64,000 nucleotides of DNA, taken from assembly GCA_025360005.1 (NCBI GenBank), contig JANYDA010000042.1, forward strand, positions 62,001 to 126,000, written 5' to 3'. This document shows positions 8,800 through 17,670 of the stretch, one piece after another. Position 1 is the first letter of the stretch; every line of letters begins with the position of its first letter. Both the position numbers and the translations under genes were made by a program. The stretch is from Fibrobacteria bacterium. Lineage in GTDB: Bacteria; Fibrobacterota; Fibrobacteria; UBA11236. The notes under the pieces are model-generated. The model ran no database searches and was not told where the DNA came from. It worked only from the letters and a program-made list of their open reading frames with translations.

Positions 8800-9678
8800 A
8801 TGAAGCGATCGGCCCAACGGCCGCGGGTGCGAATGAGAACAAGACTGCTATGCGGCGCCGTGACTTTGCTGATCGGTTGCGCCTCCGCTCCCAAGCCCGC
8901 GCCCGGTGAGGGATCCGTCTCTGTGCGTGTGGACGCGGTGCTTCCTTCCGGCCGCAACCTTTTCATCTTCGACTTCGCCCAATCCCGCTACCAGAAATGG
9001 AACCTGTCGCAGGGGCCGTTCGATTCCCTGGGAATGTGCCGCATCCTGGACACGCTCGCCGGCGGCTGGGCGGACGCCTCGCATTGGCTCGCATTGCCTT
9101 CTCCCAGTCGGCCTTTCGCGCCCATGCAGGCCATCTGGGGCGCGAGCGGGGATTTCTATCTGCTCGATCGCGCGGGCAAACGCCTGAACCTTTACGATAC
9201 CAACGCGCAATTCCTCTCCAGTTTCTCGCTGCCGCAGGAAATCCGGGAACGCAACCTGGATCGCTTCGAGATATTCTGGACCCGCAACGGCCAGTTCTCT
9301 TTCCTGGATCTGGGCGAGGGCAAGCTCTGGCAATATGCGGAGCTGAGGACCACGGAAAACCAGGGGGATTGGCGCCTCCAGAACAGCGGCATCCTCCCCG
9401 CCGGGCTGGAGTCCTGCCGCTGGGAGCCGTATTACCGGGACCCTTGTTGCCTCCGCGACGGCAAGGAAACGTGTTTCGATAAGTACTTCAATCCCGTGGG
9501 CCCTTCCCGGGAAGCGGGCGACGCTGGTCCGCATCCGGGAATGACCCGGACCGGGGAATGGAAACTGATGCTGGACGGAGGGGCCGCTTGCGGTCCGCGC
9601 CCGCCCGCCTGCTTCCTCCCCGATAAAGGCCTCTATCCCGCCTGCCCGCCGGAAACGGGCGCCGCCCCTCCCAGGTAA
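8800..9678 (+). CDS. Putative outer-membrane lipoprotein with propeller-like repeats
   Basis: About 292 residues. The N-terminus has a basic stretch, a hydrophobic core and a lipobox (LLIGC, Cys near residue 27), so it should be lipidated and sent to the outer membrane. The mature part has repeated strand patterns such as 'NLFIFDFAQSRYQKWN', 'FYLLDRAGKRLNLYD' and 'QFSFLDLGEGKLWQY', resembling NHL/beta-propeller blades. The C-terminal third is Cys-rich (at least seven Cys). I chose ATG 8800 because it follows GGGCGGGA and puts the lipobox at a normal distance; the longer frame from 8677 covers the operator repeats. The next gene starts within 25 bp, so it is the first gene of an outer-membrane operon. 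No specific function recognised. Confidence 0.75.
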   Translation: MKRSAQRPRVRMRTRLLCGAVTLLIGCASAPKPAPGEGSVSVRVDAVLPSGRNLFIFDFAQSRYQKWNLSQGPFDSLGMCRILDTLAGGWADASHWLALPSPSRPFAPMQAIWGASGDFYLLDRAGKRLNLYDTNAQFLSSFSLPQEIRERNLDRFEIFWTRNGQFSFLDLGEGKLWQYAELRTTENQGDWRLQNSGILPAGLESCRWEPYYRDPCCLRDGKETCFDKYFNPVGPSREAGDAGPHPGMTRTGEWKLMLDGGAACGPRPPACFLPDKGLYPACPPETGAAPPR

Positions 9679-9700
9679 CATCCGGATGACGGAAGCGCGC

Positions 9701-12700
9701 ATGTTGCCCCGGTTCCCGGCTCTTCCGGCGGCGCTCGCCGTCCTGGGCATCCTGCTTCCGTCCCGGACCGCCGTCGCGGGCGAACCCGGATGGGTGTGGA
9801 CGCGTGCCTGTTGGACGTTGCCGTCGGCGGATACCGTTGCGAGCGGATCGGATTCCTCCCGCGCCAAACACCCGGCGCGCTTGTTCCCGTCCTGGCATGG
9901 CGCGGACACCCTGCAACCCGGAGGCGGCCTGGGCTCGATCCGCCGGCTGCGCGCGTTACGGGACGGCGCGCCGTTGCTGATCGATCAGGATTACCGAGTT
10001 CTCCCCGGAGACTCCCTGGTGCTGTTGGCTGCGCCCATGCTGCCGGGGGAAAAGCTTTGCCTGGAGCGCGCGTCCACGCCGTTGCTGGCCAATCCGGCTT
10101 TCTCCCTCTATCGCATGGATCGAGTTCCGGTATTCCGCGGGAGTTCTCTGGACAGCGCATGGGAGTCGGGAGCGCAGCCTTTCCTCAGGGCCGAGGATAC
10201 GGCGTATTCCAAGTACCAGCTGAATTATTCCGGCAGCAAATCGATGGCGGTGACGGTGGGAAGCGGCGGCGGGCTGGGACTGGACGCATCCCTGTTCATC
10301 AATCTCAACGGCCAAGTGGCGCAAGACGTATTCGTGGAAGGGCAATTGTCCGATCAGAATGTGCCCATTCAGCCGGAAGGCAATACCGCCACGCTGAAGG
10401 AAGTGGATACCAAGTACATAAAGGTGTTCGGAAGCCACTACGCCTATACCTTGGGCAATTACCTGATGGACTACGGGGCGGCGGGCGAGGATAGGTTCAC
10501 GGCCAAGGTGCAAGGCGTTGACGGCGGCTATTTCCGGAACGGCTACGCCTTGCACGGAAGCTGGTCCCTGAGCGATGGGCAATACCAGAGCGATACCCTG
10601 CGCGGCGTGGACGGGAAGCAAAGCGGGTACTACCTGCGCGGCCGCGACGGCCATCAATTCATCACCGTGCTGGCGGGGACCGAGCGCATATGGCGCAACG
10701 CGGTGCCGCTGAAGCGCGGCGTCGACTATACCATCGATTATAGCGAAGGCCGGTTGGATTTCCTGGCTCCCATGGTGGTCACCGGCGAAAATCTGTTCTC
10801 GGCGGAATTCCAATATACCGAGCAGGATTTCCAGCGCACCCTTTCCGCGGGGGAGATCCGCGACAGCGCAGGTCCATTCACCTGGTCTTTGCGCGCCATC
10901 TCGGAATCGGAGAACAAGGATCAGCCTTTGAACCTGGTGCTGGATTCCACCCGCCTGCGCGAATTCGCCGCCCTCGGGGATGCCCCCTACCGCGACTCGC
11001 TGGGACGCACGGTGGCGATGCCGCATCGCCAGTCGGCGGGGGCGGCGGACGCGGCTTATCGAGGGCATGGGTACGATGGGCGCGCGGCGTTGCTGTTCTC
11101 CCAGCTCGATCGCAACCTGTATTCCCCCCGCGACGACGGGGACAACCTGGGGTATTCCACGCGTTACCTGGGCACGCAGACCCTGGGCCGGCCCATCAAT
11201 GCGGGCGGAGTGGGGAAGACGGATGTGACTTTGGATCATGAATACCGCGCCGCCCATTACGAGTCGTTCAAGCAGTTGACAGAACCCAGGGGATTCCTGG
11301 AAACCTGGAACCTGGACGCGAGCGTAGCCGAGCGCGGGTTCATGGCCAATCGCCTTAAGCTGGAAGAGCGGCCGTATTCCTTTCTGATCCTGGGCGGCGA
11401 GGCGGGCCGGGCGGATGCCGATGCGGCCGCGGATACGGCTTCCTCCAATCGATCGGCGGGGAGCGAGTCGCGCCGGGGAAGCCTCTCCGCGCACCTGGGA
11501 GGCGAGCGGACCTTTCTGGAAACCGCCACGGAGGCCAAGCTGGCGCGCTCGCCGGATCGCCGGGATAATTACCGCCAGTACGGGAAACTGCATTGGGATG
11601 CATCCGGCCTCACGCCCGCATTCACGTGGACGCGCAACGAATGGCTGGCGGATGTGCCGGGAGGCGCATTATCGCGCTCGGTAAAAGAGGAACCGGCTTT
11701 GGAACTGGCCACCATTCCCTTCTGGGGGCGGGTGAGCCTGACCACGGGGCTTTCCGCCCTTTCGCAACGGGCCAACTTCTCGGCCCGCCTGCCGGATCTG
11801 CGGGACTCCGTGCGCGATTGGGGTGTGACCCAGAAGGTGGTCGTGGCGGGATTGGGTCTTCTGAACACGGACGTTTTCTATTCCTACCGCAACCATCGCT
11901 TATGGCGCCTGGACGATGCCGGAGCCTACGCGGACCTTCCCGAGGAAAGCGACTACAACCAGGCGGAATGGAATACGCAAATCGCCGATCACCGCAAAGG
12001 CTATGGGTTCCAATCCTCGTACCGCATCAGCCAAACCGCCGAGTTCCCGTTGGTGCCCGATTACCGCGCTTTGCCTGGACGCGGGAATTACCGGTTCGAT
12101 TCGGTGACGAACGCGTATAACCCCGTGGAAACGGGCGGCGATTTCGTATTGATCGGATTGAAGCGGGACACCACAATCGGGTCCCGGCCCTACCAGGATC
12201 TTTCCTGGACATCCGGCCTGCAATTGACGCCGGCGAAATTCCCCTTCCCGGTCTCCGGGGTCCTGGCGGACATGGAGCTCAGCCTGGATCTGGCCATGGA
12301 CGATCAGGATACGGCCGCCCATCCCGGCTTATTGCCTTTGTTCACCGACGATCAAATCAAAGGGGCGCGCAGCGGACGTTCCCGCTATAGTCCGGCCTTG
12401 CATTGGCGATCGCCCGCGGGCGGCCGTTCGGCGAACCTGTACCTGGACAGATCCTATAACCGGGCCGCCGGCGTCTACGCCTTCCAGGAACGGCTCTGGA
12501 ACGAACGCGGGGATTACCGCCGCGAGGTGGGCGAGGCCTGGGAATGGTTCCTGGATCAGTCCTACGAGAACCGCGCGCGGCAAGGGCTGTCCGGATCTTC
12601 CGCGGGGGAATCCCGCAACCAGACATATGCTTACGGCAGCCGGGTAACGCGCAAGCTACCCTGGACCCTCCTGGGCGAAGCCCGGGGGCAATACCAGACC

Positions 12701-13012
12701 ATTACGGGGTCTTCCGTTTCCGGCCCCATCGACTTGCAGGGGGTCAAACCGGCCCTCAAGCTGGAAAAGACGTCCCTCTATAACGGGCGGGCTTACGTGG
12801 AATACGGGCTTATCTATTATTGGGGCCAAGGGGACGGGAGTTATTACGCCACCGGGGATTTCGCCAAAGGCCTGACGCATCGGGCGGAGGCGAACGCCAA
12901 TTTCCAGGTGGGGCAGAATATCTACCTCAATTTCGACTATGTGATCCGCCTGGAACCGGGCGGGGGCAAGTTGGTGCAGAAGATGACGGCGGAAGCCAGG
13001 GCGGTTTTCTGA
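9701..13012 (+). CDS. Large outer-membrane beta-barrel protein of uncharacterised FCB-type family
   Basis: About 1103 residues with an N-terminal signal peptide (basic start, then ALPAALAVLGILL, then a small-residue cleavage site) and a final Phe, as in outer-membrane barrels. After a 150-residue N-terminal part come conserved-looking blocks: 'VEGQLSDQNVPIQPEGNT' (about 207-224), 'GYYLRGRDGHQFITVLAGTE' and 'LKRGVDYTIDYSEGRLDF' (about 310-355). The rest is Gly/Tyr/Trp-rich alternating strand sequence. From memory these blocks recur in large uncharacterised outer-membrane proteins of FCB phyla; resemblance to SprA-type translocons is only a loose impression. ATG 9701 has GGAAG at good spacing; ATG 9686 is an alternative. 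The stop overlaps the next start (TGATG), so it is coupled to the Omp85 gene. Confidence 0.75.
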   Translation: MLPRFPALPAALAVLGILLPSRTAVAGEPGWVWTRACWTLPSADTVASGSDSSRAKHPARLFPSWHGADTLQPGGGLGSIRRLRALRDGAPLLIDQDYRVLPGDSLVLLAAPMLPGEKLCLERASTPLLANPAFSLYRMDRVPVFRGSSLDSAWESGAQPFLRAEDTAYSKYQLNYSGSKSMAVTVGSGGGLGLDASLFINLNGQVAQDVFVEGQLSDQNVPIQPEGNTATLKEVDTKYIKVFGSHYAYTLGNYLMDYGAAGEDRFTAKVQGVDGGYFRNGYALHGSWSLSDGQYQSDTLRGVDGKQSGYYLRGRDGHQFITVLAGTERIWRNAVPLKRGVDYTIDYSEGRLDFLAPMVVTGENLFSAEFQYTEQDFQRTLSAGEIRDSAGPFTWSLRAISESENKDQPLNLVLDSTRLREFAALGDAPYRDSLGRTVAMPHRQSAGAADAAYRGHGYDGRAALLFSQLDRNLYSPRDDGDNLGYSTRYLGTQTLGRPINAGGVGKTDVTLDHEYRAAHYESFKQLTEPRGFLETWNLDASVAERGFMANRLKLEERPYSFLILGGEAGRADADAAADTASSNRSAGSESRRGSLSAHLGGERTFLETATEAKLARSPDRRDNYRQYGKLHWDASGLTPAFTWTRNEWLADVPGGALSRSVKEEPALELATIPFWGRVSLTTGLSALSQRANFSARLPDLRDSVRDWGVTQKVVVAGLGLLNTDVFYSYRNHRLWRLDDAGAYADLPEESDYNQAEWNTQIADHRKGYGFQSSYRISQTAEFPLVPDYRALPGRGNYRFDSVTNAYNPVETGGDFVLIGLKRDTTIGSRPYQDLSWTSGLQLTPAKFPFPVSGVLADMELSLDLAMDDQDTAAHPGLLPLFTDDQIKGARSGRSRYSPALHWRSPAGGRSANLYLDRSYNRAAGVYAFQERLWNERGDYRREVGEAWEWFLDQSYENRARQGLSGSSAGESRNQTYAYGSRVTRKLPWTLLGEARGQYQTITGSSVSGPIDLQGVKPALKLEKTSLYNGRAYVEYGLIYYWGQGDGSYYATGDFAKGLTHRAEANANFQVGQNIYLNFDYVIRLEPGGGKLVQKMTAEARAVF

Positions 13013-14664
13013 TGCGCAGGGAACCGACGGCAATCCGCTCGTCCCTCTGGCTGCGGTTAGCACTGGGGATTTGCCCGGCGGCGCTGCCTTTGCGGGCCGC
13101 CGCCCCAGGTACCGCGCCTGTTACGTTGGCGCGCGCTTCCGCGGCCGGGGATTCGGCGGCGGCGGCGGATTCCGCCGCGGGAAGCATCGTGCGGCCGGAT
13201 TCGGGAGTGGAGGCAGCCATGGCCGGCGGGCACTTGCGCGCCGAAAGGGATGCCGCGGGCAAGCTGGCGATGGGCCCGCTTTTCAAGCTGGGCGCTATCC
13301 GCATTCTCAGCAGGCCCGCGTTCACCACCGTGCAGTTCGGCATCAACGCCTATCCGGGGGAACCGGCGACGGCTGCCAACCTCAAGGCCATCGGCGATCG
13401 CATCCGCGCCTATTTGCTGGATAACGGCCAACCGTTCGCTGCGGTGGCCATCGATTTCGCCGTGAGCGGGAGCCAACCCGTGGCGGATCTCACCGTGGCC
13501 ATCGACCCCGGCGAGGGATACAAATTCGGGGGTTATAAGCATTCCGGCAGCCGCACCCGTCCCGACGTGCTCGATCGGCTGTCGCTGCTGCGTTACGGGG
13601 AAACGTTCAGCGAAGCGCGCTTGCGGCTGGCCGCGGAGAAACTCTCCCGTACCGGTTATTTCGAAGCCGTGGTGCCGGGCGCCGTTTTCCGCGACTCCAC
13701 GCGCAACCTGCTCTATCCCAGCCTGGTTCTGACGGATCTCAAAGGCAACCGCATGAGCGGCATCCTGGGATACGATTCGGAGAAGAAGGGCGGCCAGGGA
13801 TTGAACGGATACGTGGACATCCATCTGATCAATCTCAGGGGCACGGCCCGCGATCTGGATTTCACGTTCGACAGCAAACAGACGGCCCAGTCCACGGATT
13901 CGCGCGAGGCCAGGCTGGCCTACACGGAACCTTGGATCCTGACCACGCATGTGGGCGCGCACGTGGATGGCAGGCTGATCCTGGAAGATTCCGTGTATAC
14001 GGAAAAGAACCTGGAGCTGACCCTATTCCAGGATTTCGATTTCCATTCCCGCTGCCTGCTGGCCTTCGCCACGCAAAGCAACCAGGATTTCCTCGCGGAT
14101 ACGCGCTCGAACGCGGAGATAGCCGGACTGGGGTTCCAGTACGATGCCCGCGACCATGTGCCCAACACTTTGAACGGTATGCGATACTCCCTGCGCGTGA
14201 ACGGCGTGCACCGTGATCTGGCGGACACCGCCTACTTCCTGGTGCAGGACATCAACGAGTTCGCGCTGTGGAAGAATGCGGGTCGGTGGGTGGGCTATGC
14301 CCTGGTTTCCGGCAGCGGGAATTGGCCCTTGCAGGCCCGGGCCAATCGCGGCGAACTGTACGCGGTGGGGGGCGCCAACACCATCCGGGGATTCCGCGAA
14401 CGGGAATTCCTGACCAATCTTTTCCTGTACGGGAATTTTGAATTGCAATTCCTGTTGGCTCCCGGCAGCCGCGCCTCCCTGTTCGTCGTGCCCGGCCTCA
14501 TCAACCGCCTGGGCGGCGATATCGATTGGCAAAGGGTGATCGGCTACGGTATGGGGATCGAATCCGGCGCGAAGGACTGGACCTTTGGGATCAGTTATGC
14601 CTTGAATCCGGCCCGCGCGATGGGGAACGGCTTTGTGCATCTCAGCGTCACCAATAATTTTTGA
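13012..14664 (+). CDS. Omp85-superfamily outer-membrane protein (TamA/ShlB/BamA-like)
   Basis: 550 residues: signal peptide, an Ala/Asp-rich linker, one or two POTRA-like modules (about 90-240, including 'TRPDVLDRLSLLRYGETFSEARLRLAAEKLSRTGYF' split across strand-helix elements), and a C-terminal 16-strand-type barrel. The barrel has the diagnostic loop-6 motif in the form GGANTIRGFRE (VRGF class) and ends in Phe. Omp85 proteins insert or translocate other proteins at the outer membrane. The ATG overlaps the stop of the barrel gene by one base, suggesting this protein handles the 1.1-kaa partner or works with it. It is shorter and has fewer POTRA units than BamA, so it is probably an accessory Omp85 and not the essential one. 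Confidence 0.85.
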   Translation: MRREPTAIRSSLWLRLALGICPAALPLRAAAPGTAPVTLARASAAGDSAAAADSAAGSIVRPDSGVEAAMAGGHLRAERDAAGKLAMGPLFKLGAIRILSRPAFTTVQFGINAYPGEPATAANLKAIGDRIRAYLLDNGQPFAAVAIDFAVSGSQPVADLTVAIDPGEGYKFGGYKHSGSRTRPDVLDRLSLLRYGETFSEARLRLAAEKLSRTGYFEAVVPGAVFRDSTRNLLYPSLVLTDLKGNRMSGILGYDSEKKGGQGLNGYVDIHLINLRGTARDLDFTFDSKQTAQSTDSREARLAYTEPWILTTHVGAHVDGRLILEDSVYTEKNLELTLFQDFDFHSRCLLAFATQSNQDFLADTRSNAEIAGLGFQYDARDHVPNTLNGMRYSLRVNGVHRDLADTAYFLVQDINEFALWKNAGRWVGYALVSGSGNWPLQARANRGELYAVGGANTIRGFREREFLTNLFLYGNFELQFLLAPGSRASLFVVPGLINRLGGDIDWQRVIGYGMGIESGAKDWTFGISYALNPARAMGNGFVHLSVTNNF

Positions 14665-14704
14665 ACCGGTTCAGCGGTCGGCTCTTGGCCGCGGAGCGGC
14701 GGCG

Positions 14705-15739
14705 TCAGCCGGAGAGCGGCGTCTTGTAGGCCTCGCCCGCGATTTCCCGGACATAGCGCGGGATGGCGTAACCGGGAAGTTTCCCCCGCAGGGACTCGAT
14801 CAGCCCGCGGCCGCGCGCTTCCTCCACCTCGTAATGGGCGGTGCCGGTAACGCGATCCAATTGGTGCAGGTAATAGGGAAGCGCTCCGTTGCGGATCAGA
14901 GCGCGGGACAGATCCGCAAGCGTGTCCGCATCGTCGTTTACGCCCGCCAGCAAAACGGACTGGTTCAGCAGCAAGGCCCCGGTGGATCGCAACGCCTGCA
15001 AGGCCCGGGCGCAGGCGGCATCGATCTCGGCGGCATGGTTGGCGTGGATGACCATCACCAGGGACATCCGCTCGGCCGCCGCGCCGAGCAAGGCGAGCAA
15101 ACCCGGCTCGATGCGGGAAGGCAGCACGATGGGCAGGCGGGTATGCAAGCGCAAAGTGCGGATGGACGGCAGTGCCAGGATCCTTTCCAGAATGCGTTCC
15201 AGGCGCCGATTGTCCAGCAAGAGCGGATCGCCTCCGCTCAAGATGATTTCATCCAGTCCTTGCGCTTGGCCCAGATAGGCCCAGGCCTCTTCCCAAGCTT
15301 CCGGGCCGCGCGGGAGATCGCCGTAGGGGAATTCCCGCCGGAAGCAATAGCGGCAATGGACGGCGCATTGATGGGAAACCATCAGCAGGGCGCGGGACGC
15401 ATATTTGTGCAATAGCCCGGGCACGATTTGCGAGGGCAGATCGCCTACGGCATCGGAGCGAAAGCCGGCAACTTCCTGGTTTTCCCGCGCCAGCGGCAGG
15501 ATCTGCAAAAGCAAGGGATCGCGCCAATCGCCCTTGGCCATGCGGGAAGCGAACCCCCGGGGGATTAGCAGCGGGAAGGCGGGATCCGCGGACAGGCGCT
15601 CGGGAGCCAGCGCAGGGTCCAATTCCAGATAAGCCAGCAAGGGCGTCAAGCTACGGAAGGCTGTTTGCATCTCCCGTTGCCAAGCGACGCCCGCGGGCTC
15701 CTGGAGCGCAGGATAGGAGGCTTTTGGAATTAAAGGCAT
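14705..15739 (-). CDS. epmB: EF-P beta-lysylation lysine 2,3-aminomutase EpmB
   Basis: This 344-residue radical-SAM enzyme has the cluster-binding motif C-x3-C-x2-C (Cys125, Cys129, Cys132 in CAVHCRYCFRR). The following regions are typical of lysine aminomutases ('LSGGDPLLLDN', 'LRLHTRLPIVLPSRI', 'LNQSVLLAGVNDD'). At about 344 residues it lacks the long C-terminal part of KamA from lysine-fermenting clostridia, matching EpmB. It converts (S)-alpha-lysine to (R)-beta-lysine for EF-P modification. It is divergent from efp, which sits 64 bp away and is followed by epmA, so the pathway assignment is strong. Confidence 0.93.
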   Translation of the reverse strand: MPLIPKASYPALQEPAGVAWQREMQTAFRSLTPLLAYLELDPALAPERLSADPAFPLLIPRGFASRMAKGDWRDPLLLQILPLARENQEVAGFRSDAVGDLPSQIVPGLLHKYASRALLMVSHQCAVHCRYCFRREFPYGDLPRGPEAWEEAWAYLGQAQGLDEIILSGGDPLLLDNRRLERILERILALPSIRTLRLHTRLPIVLPSRIEPGLLALLGAAAERMSLVMVIHANHAAEIDAACARALQALRSTGALLLNQSVLLAGVNDDADTLADLSRALIRNGALPYYLHQLDRVTGTAHYEVEEARGRGLIESLRGKLPGYAIPRYVREIAGEAYKTPLSG

Positions 15740-15774
15740 GATTTTTCTATATATCTGGGCCCAATTTTATTGAA

Positions 15775-15797
15775 TATAATCAGAATCGACCAGGAGG
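15775..15797 (+). promoter_or_regulatory. efp -10 element and strong ribosome-binding site
   Basis: A perfect TATAAT lies at 15775-15780, with AGGAGG at 15792-15797, seven bases before the efp ATG at 15804. No clear -35 is present 16-18 bp upstream. The mRNA leader would be short, roughly 15-20 nt. Confidence 0.45.
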
Positions 15798-15803
15798 CCA
15801 CCC

Positions 15804-16370
15804 ATGGGCACGGTTAGCACAAACGAATTCAGGAAGCGCTTGAAAATCATGTTGGACAACCAACCCTGCATGATTGTGGAGAACGAGTTCGTCAAGCCCG
15901 GCAAAGGCCAAGCCTTCAACCGCGTCCGCCTTAAGAACCTGATCACGGGCCGGCAATTGGAAAAGACCTTCAAGTCCGGCGATTCCTTCCAGGAAGCCGA
16001 CATCACCAATACCACCATGCAGTTCCTGTACACGGACGGCGTGAACTACACCTTCATGGACACCAAATCCTATGAGCAGGTGGAGATCAGCAAGGAAAAC
16101 ATGGACGGCGCGGAAAAGTGGCTGCTGGAGAATACCGAGTGCGATATTTCGTTTTGGGGCGACAAGCCCATCTCGGTCACGCCTCCCGTCTTCATGGATC
16201 TCACCATCACCTATACCGAGCCCGCCGTCAAGGGCGACACCTCCAACAACGTGACCAAGGCGGCTACGGTCGAGACCGGCGCCGAAGTGCAAATCCCCCT
16301 GTTCATCGGCCAGGGCGATCGCGTGAAGATCGATACCCGCACGGGTGAATACGTGGAACGGGCCAAGTAA
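15804..16370 (+). CDS. efp: Translation elongation factor P
   Basis: The 188-residue protein has the standard EF-P three-domain length. The KOW-like domain I carries the loop FVKPGKGQAF with the modifiable Lys34 at the same position as in E. coli. The OB domains follow, with 'ITYTEPAVKGDT' and 'VKIDTRTGEYVERAK' near the end. EF-P relieves ribosome stalling at polyproline. The Lys34 loop and the flanking epmB and epmA genes indicate beta-lysylation. This matters here because the giant TPR protein downstream has a Pro/Ala-rich linker. Translation starts at an ATG with an excellent AGGAGG, and epmA begins 16 bp after the stop. Confidence 0.98.
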   Translation: MGTVSTNEFRKRLKIMLDNQPCMIVENEFVKPGKGQAFNRVRLKNLITGRQLEKTFKSGDSFQEADITNTTMQFLYTDGVNYTFMDTKSYEQVEISKENMDGAEKWLLENTECDISFWGDKPISVTPPVFMDLTITYTEPAVKGDTSNNVTKAATVETGAEVQIPLFIGQGDRVKIDTRTGEYVERAK

Positions 16371-16386
16371 GCGGAAGAGGGCTCGC

Positions 16387-17397
16387 ATGGGCTTGACCCC
16401 TTTCCACCGCCCCGATCCCGCCGCGGCCGCATTCCGCGCGCAAGCGCTCCAAAAGATCCGCGCTTATTTTTCCGGGCAAGGCGTCTTGGAAGTCGACACT
16501 CCCGCGTTGTCGCGGGGCATTTCCCTGGATTGCCACATCGACGTTTTCACGGCGATGTACCACCCGCTCGGGTTCGCCCGCCCGCCGATGGAGGGGGCGC
16601 CGGTACCCGGCCCCGGAGCTGAGGCTGCCTACTTCCTGCAAACCTCCCCGGAGCCGCACATGAAAAGGCTGCTCTGCCGCGGCTTTCCGGATATCTACCA
16701 GATTGCCAAGGCCTTCCGCAACGGAGAGCGCGGAGAACGGCATAATCCCGAGTTCACCATGCTGGAATGGTATCGCAAAGGATTCCCTCTTTCCGGATTG
16801 ATGGATGAGGTGGAAGCGCTTTGCATCTTGGTGGCCGGACAAAGACCCAGCGTGCGACGTAGCTACAGGCAGGTGTTCCAGGAAACTTTAGGAGCGGATC
16901 CGCTGGCATTGGATCTCGACGCCCTCCTGGATTTGCCGGCATTGCGGGAGCGCTTGCCTTCCCGGGAGGCTTTTCCCGACAAAACCGACGCGCTGGATTT
17001 CATCATGGCGCATATTATCGAACCTACCTTTCCGGCAGGCACGCTTACCTTTGTCCATGGTTTCCCTTCCGAACAGGCCGCCCAGGCCCAGGTCCTGGCC
17101 GAAGATCCCCGCGTGGCCCATCGCTTCGAGGTATACGGGGGCGGAATGGAATTGGGGAACGGGTATTTGGAATTGACCGATGCGGACGAATATGCACGCC
17201 GCTTTGACGGCGAAAATGCCAAGCGAAGGCTCAAAGGAAAGCCCGAATTGCCCAAAGACCGGAATTTGTTGGCCGATTTGCGGCTGGGATTGCCGCCTTG
17301 CGCGGGGGTGGCCGTGGGGCTGGATCGGTTGATCATGTTGGGTCTCGGCTGCTTGGACATCGCCGCGGTCCTCAGCTTCCCTTGGGAAGTTTGCTAG
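16387..17397 (+). CDS. epmA: EF-P--(R)-beta-lysine ligase EpmA (GenX/PoxA/YjeA)
   Basis: This 336-residue class II lysyl-tRNA synthetase paralogue lacks the N-terminal anticodon-binding domain. Class II motif 2 is visible as 'FRNGERGERHNPEFTMLEWY' (about residues 107-126), and motif 3 as 'GVAVGLDRLIMLGLG' near the C-terminus. It activates (R)-beta-lysine with ATP and transfers it to EF-P Lys34. The ATG at 16387 is preceded by GGAAGAGGG; the longer frame from 16345 would overlap efp. It forms a two-gene operon with efp, ended by a terminator at 17452-17486. Together with epmB this gives the whole core pathway in 2.7 kb. The hydroxylase EpmC is not here. Confidence 0.95.
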   Translation: MGLTPFHRPDPAAAAFRAQALQKIRAYFSGQGVLEVDTPALSRGISLDCHIDVFTAMYHPLGFARPPMEGAPVPGPGAEAAYFLQTSPEPHMKRLLCRGFPDIYQIAKAFRNGERGERHNPEFTMLEWYRKGFPLSGLMDEVEALCILVAGQRPSVRRSYRQVFQETLGADPLALDLDALLDLPALRERLPSREAFPDKTDALDFIMAHIIEPTFPAGTLTFVHGFPSEQAAQAQVLAEDPRVAHRFEVYGGGMELGNGYLELTDADEYARRFDGENAKRRLKGKPELPKDRNLLADLRLGLPPCAGVAVGLDRLIMLGLGCLDIAAVLSFPWEVC

Positions 17398-17451
17398 TCC
17401 GCCTCGCGTAGAAGAGTCCCGGATCAAAGCCTTGCTTCCACTGGCCCAAAG

Positions 17452-17486
17452 GCGGATCGGAACAAAACCGTCCGCTGCTCTTTTTT
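17452..17486 (+). terminator. Rho-independent terminator of efp-epmA
   Basis: The arms GCGGATCGG (17452-17460) and CCGTCCGC (17468-17475) pair over 8 bp with one bulged T around a 7-nt A-rich loop. A TC-TTTTTT tract follows (17479-17486). The stretch from here to 17670 holds only the upstream region of the giant TPR gene, in which a TAAAAT at 17499-17504 is the best -10-like hexamer. Confidence 0.65.
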
Positions 17487-17670
17487 ACCCCGTTCGGCTA
17501 AAATAGTTATCTTTGCTGGGGTTTCCGGAAATCCTTTTTTACCGGTGACTTGGACGTTTTTGCCTCCTGATTTATCAAGGCGCGTCCGCCTGGGGACAGG
17601 CGAAATCCCTGGTCATGATTCGTTGGGCGATATTTCAGGTTGATGCCGATTTCTCATTGTTGGAGATACC

